Shown here: positions 53,108 through 62,018 of the stretch, in pieces
Position numbering within the stretch: the stretch's first letter is position 1
How the letters are laid out: each line of letters starts with the position of its first letter
Assembly (NCBI RefSeq): GCF_013019105.1
Contig: NZ_BLTE01000012.1
Span: forward strand, 62,001-126,000
Length of the DNA: 64,000 bases
Direction of reading: 5' to 3'
DNA from: Fundidesulfovibrio magnetotacticus
GTDB lineage: Bacteria; Desulfobacterota; Desulfovibrionia; Desulfovibrionales; Desulfovibrionaceae
Position numbers and translations under genes: made by a program
The notes under the pieces: model-generated
The model's database searches: none
The model's input: only the letters and a program-made list of their open reading frames with translations
What the model was told of the DNA's origin: nothing

Positions 53108-54211
53108 TTAGTTGGCTGGAGGTTTAGAGGCTACCATTGACCACATGGTCCTGTTCACCATGGATAAAGTTAATAATTCAAGGTTATTTTCATTTGCCAT
53201 ATTGACCAGTTCGTCTCTGTAAAAGTGATAAGATATTGGGGCGTGAAGTAGGTCAAAGGATGCTTCATGGAACTTTTCGAAGCCGCCCCTGTACCATAAC
53301 GTCAACAAGTCGTAATATGGCAAATTATTTAACTGCTCAGGAAAATATTTGGACAAGCCTTGGTAAGTAAGTGCGAGTGCGTAAAGTATTATTGCGGGCA
53401 AATATGAAAAAGACAATAAGACTTTGCTTGGTACGCGACGAGTGTATCTTTTGAAGGGTTCGACAATTTTTGTCATGATGAAATTGTTCTCGTGGCTGTA
53501 TACGCATACGGAAATTATGCCATTGTCTTTTGTTTTGCTTGACATGTACGAGAAGGCCTGTCTGTTGTTGGATATGTGTTGCAGGGCATGGTCACAAATT
53601 GAAATGTCAATGTCAGAGCTTCTGACAGGGTTCTGATAAAAGTCTGCCATTAAGAGTATAAGTTTGTTATTCCACTGCTTGCATAGCTTTTGTATGTTAA
53701 AAATGTGTGAACCAATGTCGATCACAACTACACGTCTGGCATCCGAATTGAGTAGGTGGTATGATTCCCTGCCAGAACCTCCACAATATACGCATACTGT
53801 TTTGCCAGATACTAGTGAAGGATGAAGTCCGCAGAAGTTCCAAAATGCTTCCTTCCCCCAAAACCCATCGCTCTCGACAAGGTTGGTTGTTATTGGAAAT
53901 GCCTTGCTAAATTGTTGGTTCCAATTCGAACCAGACTTGATAATGTCAATGTGATATTCTTCCGAGCTGGCGGATGCCGATGATTTGTATTTCAGGTATG
54001 TTTTAAAATCGTCGGGCTGTAATAAATTTTTTGCAGATTCTATTGGTGCCAGTATCATTACATGCTTTATAATTGGGTACCTGGCATGGCATTGATTGCA
54101 TGTAGAAACGCCCTCAACTATTGATTCATCTTCGTCAGTGAAGTGCTCTTCTAGTTCTAAATCGGCATTGCAATGTATGCATTGGAGCAGTGATATGTCT
54201 TCTATTATCAT
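53108..54211 (-). CDS. Methyltransferase with N-terminal zinc-ribbon (Trm112-like)
   Basis: A 367-residue protein. C11, C14, C38 and C41 form a two-CxxC zinc ribbon like Trm112p-type domains. A class I methyltransferase follows with VCVYCGGSGRES near 138 as the SAM loop and CDHALQHI near 211. A hydrophobic segment at about 265-287 may anchor the protein in the membrane, which would suit a lipid-linked substrate. The gene starts six bases after the preceding stop. Confidence 0.78.
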   Translation of the reverse strand: MIIEDISLLQCIHCNADLELEEHFTDEDESIVEGVSTCNQCHARYPIIKHVMILAPIESAKNLLQPDDFKTYLKYKSSASASSEEYHIDIIKSGSNWNQQFSKAFPITTNLVESDGFWGKEAFWNFCGLHPSLVSGKTVCVYCGGSGRESYHLLNSDARRVVVIDIGSHIFNIQKLCKQWNNKLILLMADFYQNPVRSSDIDISICDHALQHISNNRQAFSYMSSKTKDNGIISVCVYSHENNFIMTKIVEPFKRYTRRVPSKVLLSFSYLPAIILYALALTYQGLSKYFPEQLNNLPYYDLLTLWYRGGFEKFHEASFDLLHAPISYHFYRDELVNMANENNLELLTLSMVNRTMWSMVASKPPAN

Positions 54212-54217
54212 GATAAT

Positions 54218-56371
54218 TTAGTCAATCTGAAGTATAGCATAGCGTGTGTTCACTGCGACAAGCCTTAAATTATACAACTTTGCAATCTTGTTATAAAGAT
54301 TATTGCTTAATATATAATAGTATTTGTTTGATGTCAAGGTTTTTTCGACGTGTCCATTGTTTGCAATAGAGTTAAGCTTTGACGTATATTCTTGAAATGT
54401 TACAGCGTCAGGATCTGAATAGTATGATGCTTCAAAATATGGTTTTTTCTGGGCAATTCCTGCGATGAGGGTTCTTGTACGATAATGTTCTGGATGGATC
54501 ACAATAGAGTCTGCAGGAACTAAGTGTCTAGCCTGGTTGAGAATGTCGTACAATTCTGGAGACATGTTTGCAGGTGGGTTTTCTTTAAAAAGTCTCTTGA
54601 TGCTGTCGTGAAGTTCAGGTGAAAATTGCTTAAAAAGTTCAGGGATTGTGCTTGTGAGGTATTTATATTTCGCTTGGCCTACGTATGACGATACTGGCTC
54701 TTTAGAAGCGGGCATCATGAGGTATATAACAAATGGAAGTGCTAGGAGTATGTTTGCGGCAGTTGTTAATTTTGGCTTGATGTTAGCTGCGTAGTTTTTG
54801 GCTTTGCGCTTGACGATGTAGATTGTTGATATAAATGGAATTAAAGAGACATGGAACGCAACTATGGATATGGTAATGGCGCGTACTTCTGGTATAATGC
54901 TCGCCAAAATAAAGCCTGTAGCGGAATATGCAAGCAGCAGTCTGTTGTTTGGCTGTTGTTTGATGTGGTAAATCCTCCCGAGGAGGATGCTTAAGATGTT
55001 GTAGGTGTAAAAGAGAAAGAGGCACAAGGGTGTAAAAATTACAAAGAGGTAGATGTAGGTTGAGGTTGATGGATTCACCGCTGAAAAGGAAAGCTTTGTA
55101 TTGTTGATTAGATCGATGAGGTAATGATTTTTTGAGACAGTATTTAATATCCAGTGGTAAGGAGTGAATGTTTTTTCTGGGTTAAAGTTAGAGAGTGCTA
55201 CATTTGATCCCCATACATAGAATGTGTAGTATGTCGCAATCGAGAATATGCCTGCAGTTGTCAGCAGGCCTAGTTTCGTCTTGTTTGTTTGGCTAGACGA
55301 GAGTATCTTGTGGACAACTAGTATGGTGCAATAGTATGCTCCCGTGGGGAGGCGCGTGCAAATTGTTGCCGCCGGTATAACAATGTGTGTTATTATGTTT
55401 GATGCTTTGTTGTCCTCGTTATTTAATAATGCTATTCCGCCCAGCACTAAAATTTCAGCGAAAAACTGGGAGAAATAGGCTGTAGTTATGAATTCAGCCC
55501 CGGTTAGAGGTTCTCGAGCGAATAGAAATATGTATAAAGTAAGGAGATAGTATCTTTTAGGGATGGAGGCTGTTTTGCAAAGGCACCCGATAGCTATGAT
55601 GAGAGGTAAAAAGCCGATAGCATAGATTGAGTAGATGGTGTAATAGTGTGTGGGCTGGTTGAATATATGGCAGAAAACTACTCCTATTAAATTTGCGCCA
55701 ATGTGGTATGATAAAAGTTGTGAGGCGGTTTCAGAATATCTGATATATAAAGGGAATTTGCTCGCAAGTTCATGGGTGAAACTAGAGGCTGTTAGATAGT
55801 GTTCGTCAAAGCCAATGGGGATCGTGGTGTAAGAGTATCCTGTTGTTGAAAATAAGAATGCACAAACGAAAATGATGAAAATAATTCCTTGTGATGTGCT
55901 TATGGATGAAAGGTCTGTTTCAATTTTTTTTAAGAGTGACGCAATGAGTTTTCGTTTTTCACGAAATAGAAAGATTGTGCAAAATGCAAGCGGTGTAAAG
56001 TAGAGTTCTTTAGTGGTGTATATTCCTAAAAAGTAGGCTCCAAGGTTAAGTGTGTAGCCAATTGCTGAAGCCTTGAATGTGCATATGAAATGGTTTCCGG
56101 ATTGCCTGGGGCTTGTCGAGAGAATCGCAAGGCCAGGCACCAACCAAAAGATGATGTAATAACCGAGTCCAAAGAGTAGTGTGTTCGCTGGAATTTTGAA
56201 AATGTACGCATAAATCTCGAATGTGCATAATATGGAGAGGGCGAAAAGGATCGGCTTTCGGTGAGTTGTTTGTGTGTTCTTGCCTTTTGTTGTTGTTTTG
56301 GTGGGATAGTTGTTGTGGCCAGTTACTTTAGAGCAAGATGAGGGCCGCGGTTGATCGTTTATGTTGAGCAT
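54218..56371 (-). CDS. Multispanning GT-C-like membrane protein (AT-rich block)
   Basis: A 717-residue protein with a 40-residue Thr/Asn/Lys-rich cytoplasmic start and about twelve membrane helices over residues 41-540, followed by a soluble C-terminal domain of about 175 residues. The loop after the early helices carries GFDEHY with D189-E190, matching the acidic pair that GT-C enzymes place at the membrane face. I infer a lipid-linked sugar transferase, but sequence identity to named families is not evident to me. First gene of the AT-rich block in transcription order, 32 bases after a GC-rich epimerase gene. Confidence 0.68.
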   Translation of the reverse strand: MLNINDQPRPSSCSKVTGHNNYPTKTTTKGKNTQTTHRKPILFALSILCTFEIYAYIFKIPANTLLFGLGYYIIFWLVPGLAILSTSPRQSGNHFICTFKASAIGYTLNLGAYFLGIYTTKELYFTPLAFCTIFLFREKRKLIASLLKKIETDLSSISTSQGIIFIIFVCAFLFSTTGYSYTTIPIGFDEHYLTASSFTHELASKFPLYIRYSETASQLLSYHIGANLIGVVFCHIFNQPTHYYTIYSIYAIGFLPLIIAIGCLCKTASIPKRYYLLTLYIFLFAREPLTGAEFITTAYFSQFFAEILVLGGIALLNNEDNKASNIITHIVIPAATICTRLPTGAYYCTILVVHKILSSSQTNKTKLGLLTTAGIFSIATYYTFYVWGSNVALSNFNPEKTFTPYHWILNTVSKNHYLIDLINNTKLSFSAVNPSTSTYIYLFVIFTPLCLFLFYTYNILSILLGRIYHIKQQPNNRLLLAYSATGFILASIIPEVRAITISIVAFHVSLIPFISTIYIVKRKAKNYAANIKPKLTTAANILLALPFVIYLMMPASKEPVSSYVGQAKYKYLTSTIPELFKQFSPELHDSIKRLFKENPPANMSPELYDILNQARHLVPADSIVIHPEHYRTRTLIAGIAQKKPYFEASYYSDPDAVTFQEYTSKLNSIANNGHVEKTLTSNKYYYILSNNLYNKIAKLYNLRLVAVNTRYAILQID

Positions 56372-56403
56372 TTTAGTACAACATCATGGATGCTAAATGG
56401 ATT

Positions 56404-57381
56404 TCAAAAGTTGTTGGTGAAGTGATCGGCATACCAGGCCAGGGTGCGCTCCAGGCCCGCCTCGAAGCCCACCTTAGGGGAGGCGCCCAGGGCCCTCACC
56501 TTGGCGATGTCCGGGCAGCGCCGGGGTGTACCGCCGGGGCGCAGGGGCCCGGGAACCACCGTGACCTTGATCCCGTACACGCGGGCCATGGCCTCCACAA
56601 GGTCCAGGATGGAGCGCTCGGCCGTGTCGCCTATGTGGTAGATCTCCCCGGCCCCACCCTTCTCGGCGCACGCGATGATCTGCTCCACGGCGTCGTCCAC
56701 GAAGCAGAAGGCGCGCGTCTCGGTGCCCTGGCCCTGGATGGGCAGGTCGATAGCCTTCTTCGTGAAGCCCGCCGAGAGGTCGAACATCTTGCGGGCCAGC
56801 TCGGGGACCACGTGCTCGAAGCCCATGTCCGGGCCGAAGACGTTGTGGGGCCTGAAGATCACGCCCTCCACGGAGGAGGCCCGCAGGTAGTTGAGCGTGA
56901 GCAGCTCGCTGATGATCTTGCCGCCCGCGTAGGAGTAGCGGGGGTTGGTCACGTCGGGCAGGAGGATGCGCTCGGTCTCGTCGGTGGGCACGCGCTCGGG
57001 GGTCTGGTAGACCTCGGAGGAGGAGGCCAGCACGTAGCGCTTCACGCCCTTCTCCAGGGCGGCCTTGAGCGTGGAGAGCGCGCCGCGCGTTCCCACGTCC
57101 AGCACCTGGTCGGGTATTTCGTAGAAGTGTCGCGTGCCGTTGATGAAGGCCAGATGGTGCACGGTGTGCACGCCCTCGGTGGCACGGGCCACCTGGGCCT
57201 CGTCGCGGATGTCGCCCTCCACCATTTCCAGCGCGCCCTTGGCCGTGGCGAGGCGGTGGTTGCGCCCCCGGAAGTTGTTGTCGAAGACGCGCACGGCGTG
57301 GCCACGGTCCAGGAGGGCCAGGGTGAGGGCCGAGCCGATGAAGCCCGTGCCGCCGGTGACGAGTTGCAGGGGACGCGTCAT
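56404..57381 (-). CDS. NAD-dependent epimerase/dehydratase
   Basis: A 325-residue extended short-chain dehydrogenase. TGGTGFIGS at 9-17 binds NAD; the catalytic Ser is in LASSSEVY near 119 and the Tyr-Lys pair is in YSYAGGK near 148-154. HNVFGPDMG near 177 and FCFVDDAV near 222 are typical of UDP-glucuronate or GlcNAc epimerases and decarboxylases. The partner dehydrogenase lies 10 bases upstream, so a UDP-uronic acid is a likely substrate class. Confidence 0.88.
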   Translation of the reverse strand: MTRPLQLVTGGTGFIGSALTLALLDRGHAVRVFDNNFRGRNHRLATAKGALEMVEGDIRDEAQVARATEGVHTVHHLAFINGTRHFYEIPDQVLDVGTRGALSTLKAALEKGVKRYVLASSSEVYQTPERVPTDETERILLPDVTNPRYSYAGGKIISELLTLNYLRASSVEGVIFRPHNVFGPDMGFEHVVPELARKMFDLSAGFTKKAIDLPIQGQGTETRAFCFVDDAVEQIIACAEKGGAGEIYHIGDTAERSILDLVEAMARVYGIKVTVVPGPLRPGGTPRRCPDIAKVRALGASPKVGFEAGLERTLAWYADHFTNNF

Positions 57382-57391
57382 AAAGGCGCTC

Positions 57392-59092
57392 CTAGCGGCC
57401 CACGCCCACGGCGGCGTAGAGGATGCCGTGGGGAGCCTGGGACTTGAGATGGGGAAACATGCGCCAGGCGTCGTAGAACACGGTGGGCCGGGCGGCGAGG
57501 CCGAAGAGTCTGGGGAGGTCCCAGCGAAGGTAGGAGGGGTGGTTGTTCATCACGAACACTACGTCGGCGTCCTTGAACCCCTCCTCGATCGACACGGGAC
57601 CGGCTCCCAGCGCGGCGATCTCCTCCGGCGGCACAAGGGGATCGTAGCCCTGCACGTTGGGGCAGCGGGCCAGGAGTTCGCGCAGGAAGAAAAGGGTGGT
57701 GGAGTCGCGGGTGTCGCTGGTCTCGGGGTGTCCCTTGAAGGCGAACCCGGCCACGAAGGCCTTGCAGGAGGCCAGGTCCTTGCCCTGGGCCGCCAGCATG
57801 GTCCCGGCCCTGCCCACGATGTCCGCGGGCCCGGCCTCGTTGACCCGGCGGGCCGAGGCGATGAGCGGGGCCTCCAGGCCGTGTTCCTGGAAAACGGCGC
57901 TCAGGATGTAGGGGTCCTTGGTGAGGCAGGGGCCGCCCACGCCGGGGGAGGGGCGCGGGATGTCGTTGCGGTCGTAGTTGAGGTTCACCGCGTCGATGAT
58001 GGCGTGGATGTCCAGGCCGAGGGGTTCGGCCACCTGGGCCACCTGGTTGGCGAAGGCGAAGCGCACGTCGCGGTAGACGTTGTCCATGAGCTTGCACATC
58101 TCGGCCGCCTCCAGGCCGTCCACGCGCACGATGGTGGGCGTGTATTCGTTGAAGAGGCGGCTGGCCAGCTCGGCGCTGCGTTCGTCGAGCCCGCCCACGA
58201 TCTGGGGCAGGTGGGTGAGCTCCTTGAGCGCGCGGCCCTCGGCGGTTCGCTCGGGGCAGTAGGCCACGTGGAAGTCCTGTCCGGCCTTGAGGCCGCTCAC
58301 GGCCTCCAGTTCGGGGATGACCACCCGGCGCGTGGTGCCCACCTGCACGGTGGAGCGCAGGATCACCAGGGCGTCGCGGGAGAGGGAGCGGCCCACGGCC
58401 GTGGCGGCCTTGCGGATGTAGTCCAGCCCGGGCTTCTTGGTGGCGGGGTCCACGGGGGTGCCCACGGTGATGATGAAGATGTCGGCGTTCACCTGGGCCA
58501 GGCTGTCCACCAGGCGCAGGCGTTTGCCCACGTGCCGGTCCAGGAAGCCCTGGATGCCGGTCTCGAAGAAGGGGGGCTCCTTGGCGGCCAGCTTGTCCAG
58601 CAGGGGGCGGTTCACGTCGAACCCGGCCACGGTGAAGCCGTGCTCGGCCAGCACCAGGGCCAGGGTGAGGCCCACGTAGCCCAGGCCCAGGATGGCCACG
58701 GACTTCTGCCGAATGTTCAGGAAGCCGTATTCGGAGCTGGCCAGGTCGATGAGGCCGGTGAGCCTGCCGTGGGCGTCCACCTGCGGGATCAGGTTGATCT
58801 TGCGCCCGATGAGCTTCTTGGCCTCGTGCACGTCCACGTCGTGCCCCACGGTGACGGGGTCGGCGTTGAGGTGTCCGCGCGCGGGCGCGTCCAGGGGGAC
58901 GCCGGCGCGCACGAGGCGTAGCACGTCGCCCTGGGTAAGGATGCCCATGAGGCGGTCGTTGTCGTCCAGGCAGAAGGCCACGCGGCGTCCGCCGGCCAGT
59001 ATGCGGTCGATGGCCTCGGCCAGGGTTCCGGCGGGGCCGAACATCATCTTGCGAAGCGATGGGTCCATGGTGTGGGTGCCGTCCTTTGTCAC
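57392..59092 (-). CDS. CBS-domain pair fused to a nucleotide-sugar dehydrogenase
   Basis: A 566-residue fusion. Residues about 8-125 form two CBS motifs (MGILTQGDVLRL near 49-60; VDAHGRLTGLIDLAS near 105-119). A UDP-glucose/GDP-mannose dehydrogenase follows: GLGYVG at 136-141 for NAD, GTPVD near 211, and the catalytic C389 in GVGGPCLTKDP. It oxidises a UDP-sugar at C6 (or a ManNAc-type sugar) to the uronic acid. CBS pairs bind adenine nucleotides, so activity may follow energy status. The GTG start overlaps the upstream stop by four bases; an ATG at 59068 is an alternative. Confidence 0.9.
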   Translation of the reverse strand: MTKDGTHTMDPSLRKMMFGPAGTLAEAIDRILAGGRRVAFCLDDNDRLMGILTQGDVLRLVRAGVPLDAPARGHLNADPVTVGHDVDVHEAKKLIGRKINLIPQVDAHGRLTGLIDLASSEYGFLNIRQKSVAILGLGYVGLTLALVLAEHGFTVAGFDVNRPLLDKLAAKEPPFFETGIQGFLDRHVGKRLRLVDSLAQVNADIFIITVGTPVDPATKKPGLDYIRKAATAVGRSLSRDALVILRSTVQVGTTRRVVIPELEAVSGLKAGQDFHVAYCPERTAEGRALKELTHLPQIVGGLDERSAELASRLFNEYTPTIVRVDGLEAAEMCKLMDNVYRDVRFAFANQVAQVAEPLGLDIHAIIDAVNLNYDRNDIPRPSPGVGGPCLTKDPYILSAVFQEHGLEAPLIASARRVNEAGPADIVGRAGTMLAAQGKDLASCKAFVAGFAFKGHPETSDTRDSTTLFFLRELLARCPNVQGYDPLVPPEEIAALGAGPVSIEEGFKDADVVFVMNNHPSYLRWDLPRLFGLAARPTVFYDAWRMFPHLKSQAPHGILYAAVGVGR

Positions 59093-59946
59093 AGGGCGTC
59101 CTTAATGACTTCGAGCGTCCGACGCAACACCGCAGGAGGGAGCCTGCGCGACTCCAGGGTGAACACGGCCCTCGTGCCCCGCAGCCTGGGCAGCACGTCC
59201 AGCTGCCAGTCGCCGCGCTCCAGGGGCAGGTGGTCGTCGGCGAGGCCGGTGTTGGCCGAGAGGTGCACCTCGCGCAGGCGGGGGGCCAGCGTGTCCAGCA
59301 GGCGGTCCAGCTCCCGGTCGCGGTCGAAGCCCAGCACCCGGGCCGAGACGTTCCAGTGCCCCAGGTCCAGCAGGAAGCCCGTCCCGGCGGGCAGGGCGTC
59401 GAAGGTCTCCAGGAGTTCCCGGCGGGTGTTGCACAGGCTGGTCACCTCGCCGGGCTTGGGGAAGAGGTTCTCCACAACCAGGGGGATGCCCGCGACGTCG
59501 GCCAGGGCCTGGAGCCTGGGGAAATTGGCCAGGAACCGCGAAAGGGTTTTTTCCATGGAGGCCTGCTCGCCGTCGAAGGCGAAGTGGCCGTCGGGCAGCT
59601 CGCGGCCGTCGCGGCGGTAGCCCGGGTGGAACGACCAGTGGGGGGCTCCGGCCAGGGCGCAGGCGGCCAGGGCGTCGCGGGCCAGGTCAAGGCAGCGCTC
59701 CAGGATCGCGGGATCGGCCGTTGCGAAGTTGAGCACGAAGGGCGCGGGCGGGGGCGGATAGTAGTTGTGCACGAGCACATGGCGCACTCCGGCGACGTGC
59801 ACGGCCCGGGCCAGGGCGGAGAAGCCCTCCAGGTCCATGGGCGGGCCTCCGCTGAACTCCACGGCCTCGATGCCCTCCAGGTCCGGGAGACGGGCGGGGT
59901 CCACGAGGGGCTCGGGAAAGACGGTGGTGGAGACGGCAATCGTCAT
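59089..59946 (-). CDS. Xylose-isomerase-like TIM-barrel protein
   Basis: A 285-residue protein with AAGGAG before the ATG at 59946. It has the sugar-phosphate isomerase/epimerase fold: the first strand is IAVSTTVFP, and metal-type residues appear in VVENLFPKP near 159, LDLGHWNV near 193 and REVHLSAN near 224. The family includes isomerases, epimerases and AP endonuclease IV. The setting suggests isomerisation of a free or activated sugar. The exact reaction is unknown. Confidence 0.75.
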   Translation of the reverse strand: MTIAVSTTVFPEPLVDPARLPDLEGIEAVEFSGGPPMDLEGFSALARAVHVAGVRHVLVHNYYPPPPAPFVLNFATADPAILERCLDLARDALAACALAGAPHWSFHPGYRRDGRELPDGHFAFDGEQASMEKTLSRFLANFPRLQALADVAGIPLVVENLFPKPGEVTSLCNTRRELLETFDALPAGTGFLLDLGHWNVSARVLGFDRDRELDRLLDTLAPRLREVHLSANTGLADDHLPLERGDWQLDVLPRLRGTRAVFTLESRRLPPAVLRRTLEVIKDAL

Positions 59947-59974
59947 GGTAAGCTCCTTGCGGGGCGAGGCGCGT

Positions 59975-60940
59975 CTAGCGGGCGAGCCTGGCCTCAAGGG
60001 CCGGGTGGGAGAGGGTTTTTCCGTAGGGGGTGCGTCCTGGCTGGAGGGACGTGACGGGTTTTCCCGCTGCCAGGGCCGCGTGGAGGGCCGTGGAGGTCAT
60101 GCCGTAGACGTGGTCGGCGGCGGCCAAAAGCTCTTCCAGGGGTCCCTCGGCCAGCACGGCGCGCCCGGCCAGGAAGGCTTCCATCTCGGCGCGGTTTTGC
60201 CTGGGGTGGAGTTTCACGGCGGCAGCCTCTCCCGGGGCCGTGTGGCAGGCGAGAAAGACCTCCAGGGCCGTGAACTCGTCGTAGCCCGGGTCCAGGCGGT
60301 TGGTGCGGTAATAGTCCTGGCGCACGGGCTCGGTGAGGAAAAGGCGCAGGGTGCGGCCCTCGGCCCCCAGGACGCGGCGCAGCTCCCGGCGGCGCTCGGC
60401 GCTCACGGCGCGCACGGCCAGAGCCTGCTCCTCCAGAGCGGGGTGGCCCAGCACGAACACACGCTCCGCCAGGTCCGGCGGGGCCACGTCGGCCAGGGCC
60501 TCCAGGACCAAGCCCTTCTGGTAGGCGTCGATGACGCCGATGCGCCCGGGCAGGGCGGTCTCGCCGGTGTCCGGGTCCACGAAGTTCACGCGGTGGTTCT
60601 TCCAGGAGTCGAAGGCGAAGAGCGTGGGCAGGCCCATGGCCCGGCAGGCCGGGAGCATGGCCCGGTTGCGGTGGAATTCGCTGCGCGCCGCGTAGAGCAG
60701 AAGCCGCGCCCCGGCGGCCTGCTCCAGGCTGTCGATGCGCGCCGCGCCCATGGGGGGCGCGGCGTTGGCCGCGCACCAGCCTTCCAGCAGGCAGTCCACG
60801 CGGACGCCCAGGTCCAGGAGCCTGCGGCCCAGGCGCGAGAGCACGGCCCAGCCGCCGGGGTCGCAGCACAGGAGCACGGCGTGGTCCACGCCCGCGAAGG
60901 CGCGCTCGGAGTCGTTTCCGTGCTCAGCCTGCCTGGACAT
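59975..60940 (-). CDS. Putative glycosyltransferase-like surface-glycan protein
   Basis: A 321-residue soluble protein with two Rossmann-like halves: HAVLLCCDPGGWAVLSRL with RVDCLLEGW near the start, and LRLFLTEP near 198, AAVKLHPRQN near 243 and GMTSTALHAALAAGKP near 282. The last segment, with K/H-rich phosphate contacts, resembles GT-B transferases of capsule loci. It overlaps the radical SAM gene by 17 bases. I do not recognise a named family. Confidence 0.6.
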   Translation of the reverse strand: MSRQAEHGNDSERAFAGVDHAVLLCCDPGGWAVLSRLGRRLLDLGVRVDCLLEGWCAANAAPPMGAARIDSLEQAAGARLLLYAARSEFHRNRAMLPACRAMGLPTLFAFDSWKNHRVNFVDPDTGETALPGRIGVIDAYQKGLVLEALADVAPPDLAERVFVLGHPALEEQALAVRAVSAERRRELRRVLGAEGRTLRLFLTEPVRQDYYRTNRLDPGYDEFTALEVFLACHTAPGEAAAVKLHPRQNRAEMEAFLAGRAVLAEGPLEELLAAADHVYGMTSTALHAALAAGKPVTSLQPGRTPYGKTLSHPALEARLAR

Positions 60941-61994
60941 TCTTGAGGATGGCCGCGAACTCCCGGGAAAAGACCACGTGGAAGTCCTGCGTGAAGGAGT
61001 CCAGGCCTTTGTAGGTGTCGGGCGCGGAGGGGATCTCGCAGGTCTCGCAGGGGTAGTCCACGCTGCGGCAGTAGGAGAACTCGCGGTCCAGGTGGGACTG
61101 GCGGAAGCGCAGCATGGCCTCGGAGTTCCAGACGTTCATGAGGTCGTAGTCGGGGTCGTCGGCGTTGCCCACGTTGAAGTTGGTCTTGAAGTCGTAGGGG
61201 CAGGGGTTGATGGTGCCGTCGAGCCGGTAGGACAGGAAGAACCAGGGGAAGGCGCAGCCCGAGTGGCGGGTGAAGTCCTTGCCGCCAAGCTTGGCCTTGA
61301 TGGAATCGAGGGACTCGTCGGCCATGCGGGAGTCGCCCTGGATGGAGTAGAGGGGGGTGACGAAGGCCCGGTCCACCCTGGGGGTCCAGAACTTCACGAA
61401 CTCCGCGCTCTCGTGGCGGTTGATGCTCGACTCCACGCTCATGACGTTGATGTAGCAGCGCGAGCCATACTCCTTGTTGAGCTCCACCAGCCCCAGGAGG
61501 TTGGCCTTCACCTTGTCGTAGAGGTCCACGCCGGTGATCTGTTTGTAGGTCTCGCGGGAGTGGGCGTGCAGGGAGAACTGGATCTTGCGGATGCCCGCCT
61601 TGAGGAGCTTGCGGGCGTAAGCCTCGTCGAGCAGGCCGCCGTTGGAAATGATGGCGCAGCTCATGCCCTTGCTGGAGGCGTATTCCACGAAATCCGGGAG
61701 CTGGCGGTTCATGAGGGGTTCGCCGCGCCCGATGAGGTTGATGGGGGCCTTCACGTGGTATTTGGCCAGGGAGTCCAGGATCACGCGCCAGCGCTCCATG
61801 GGCATGTAGCCCTGGTCGCCGCGCAGGGCCTTGTCGGTGCACATGGCGCACTTGAGGAAGCACTTGTTGGTGGGTTCCACATAGATGTGGTTGGGCGGCA
61901 CGGGGCAGAAGGCCTGCCGGTCCAGGATGGCCTGGCGGCGCCGCATTTCTTCCTTGAGGGTGTCTTCCAGGAGGTCCTGAAGTCTGATGGCCAT
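60924..61994 (-). CDS. Radical SAM protein with SPASM-type C-terminus
   Basis: A 356-residue protein. The radical SAM cluster is C45, C49, C52 (CFLKCAMC). A C-terminal set of cysteines (SGCAFPW, NPCPYDF, then YCRSVDYPCETC) fits a SPASM or twitch domain carrying auxiliary Fe-S clusters. Such enzymes modify peptides, or oxidise or epimerise sugars and aminoglycosides (as NeoN or BtrN do). No precursor peptide gene is next to it, so a carbohydrate substrate is favoured. An N-terminal helix of about 30 residues is Glu/Arg-rich. Confidence 0.88.
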   Translation of the reverse strand: MAIRLQDLLEDTLKEEMRRRQAILDRQAFCPVPPNHIYVEPTNKCFLKCAMCTDKALRGDQGYMPMERWRVILDSLAKYHVKAPINLIGRGEPLMNRQLPDFVEYASSKGMSCAIISNGGLLDEAYARKLLKAGIRKIQFSLHAHSRETYKQITGVDLYDKVKANLLGLVELNKEYGSRCYINVMSVESSINRHESAEFVKFWTPRVDRAFVTPLYSIQGDSRMADESLDSIKAKLGGKDFTRHSGCAFPWFFLSYRLDGTINPCPYDFKTNFNVGNADDPDYDLMNVWNSEAMLRFRQSHLDREFSYCRSVDYPCETCEIPSAPDTYKGLDSFTQDFHVVFSREFAAILKNVQAG

Positions 61995-62018
61995 GTGATC
62001 GGTCCTTGGAGCCCGGCG

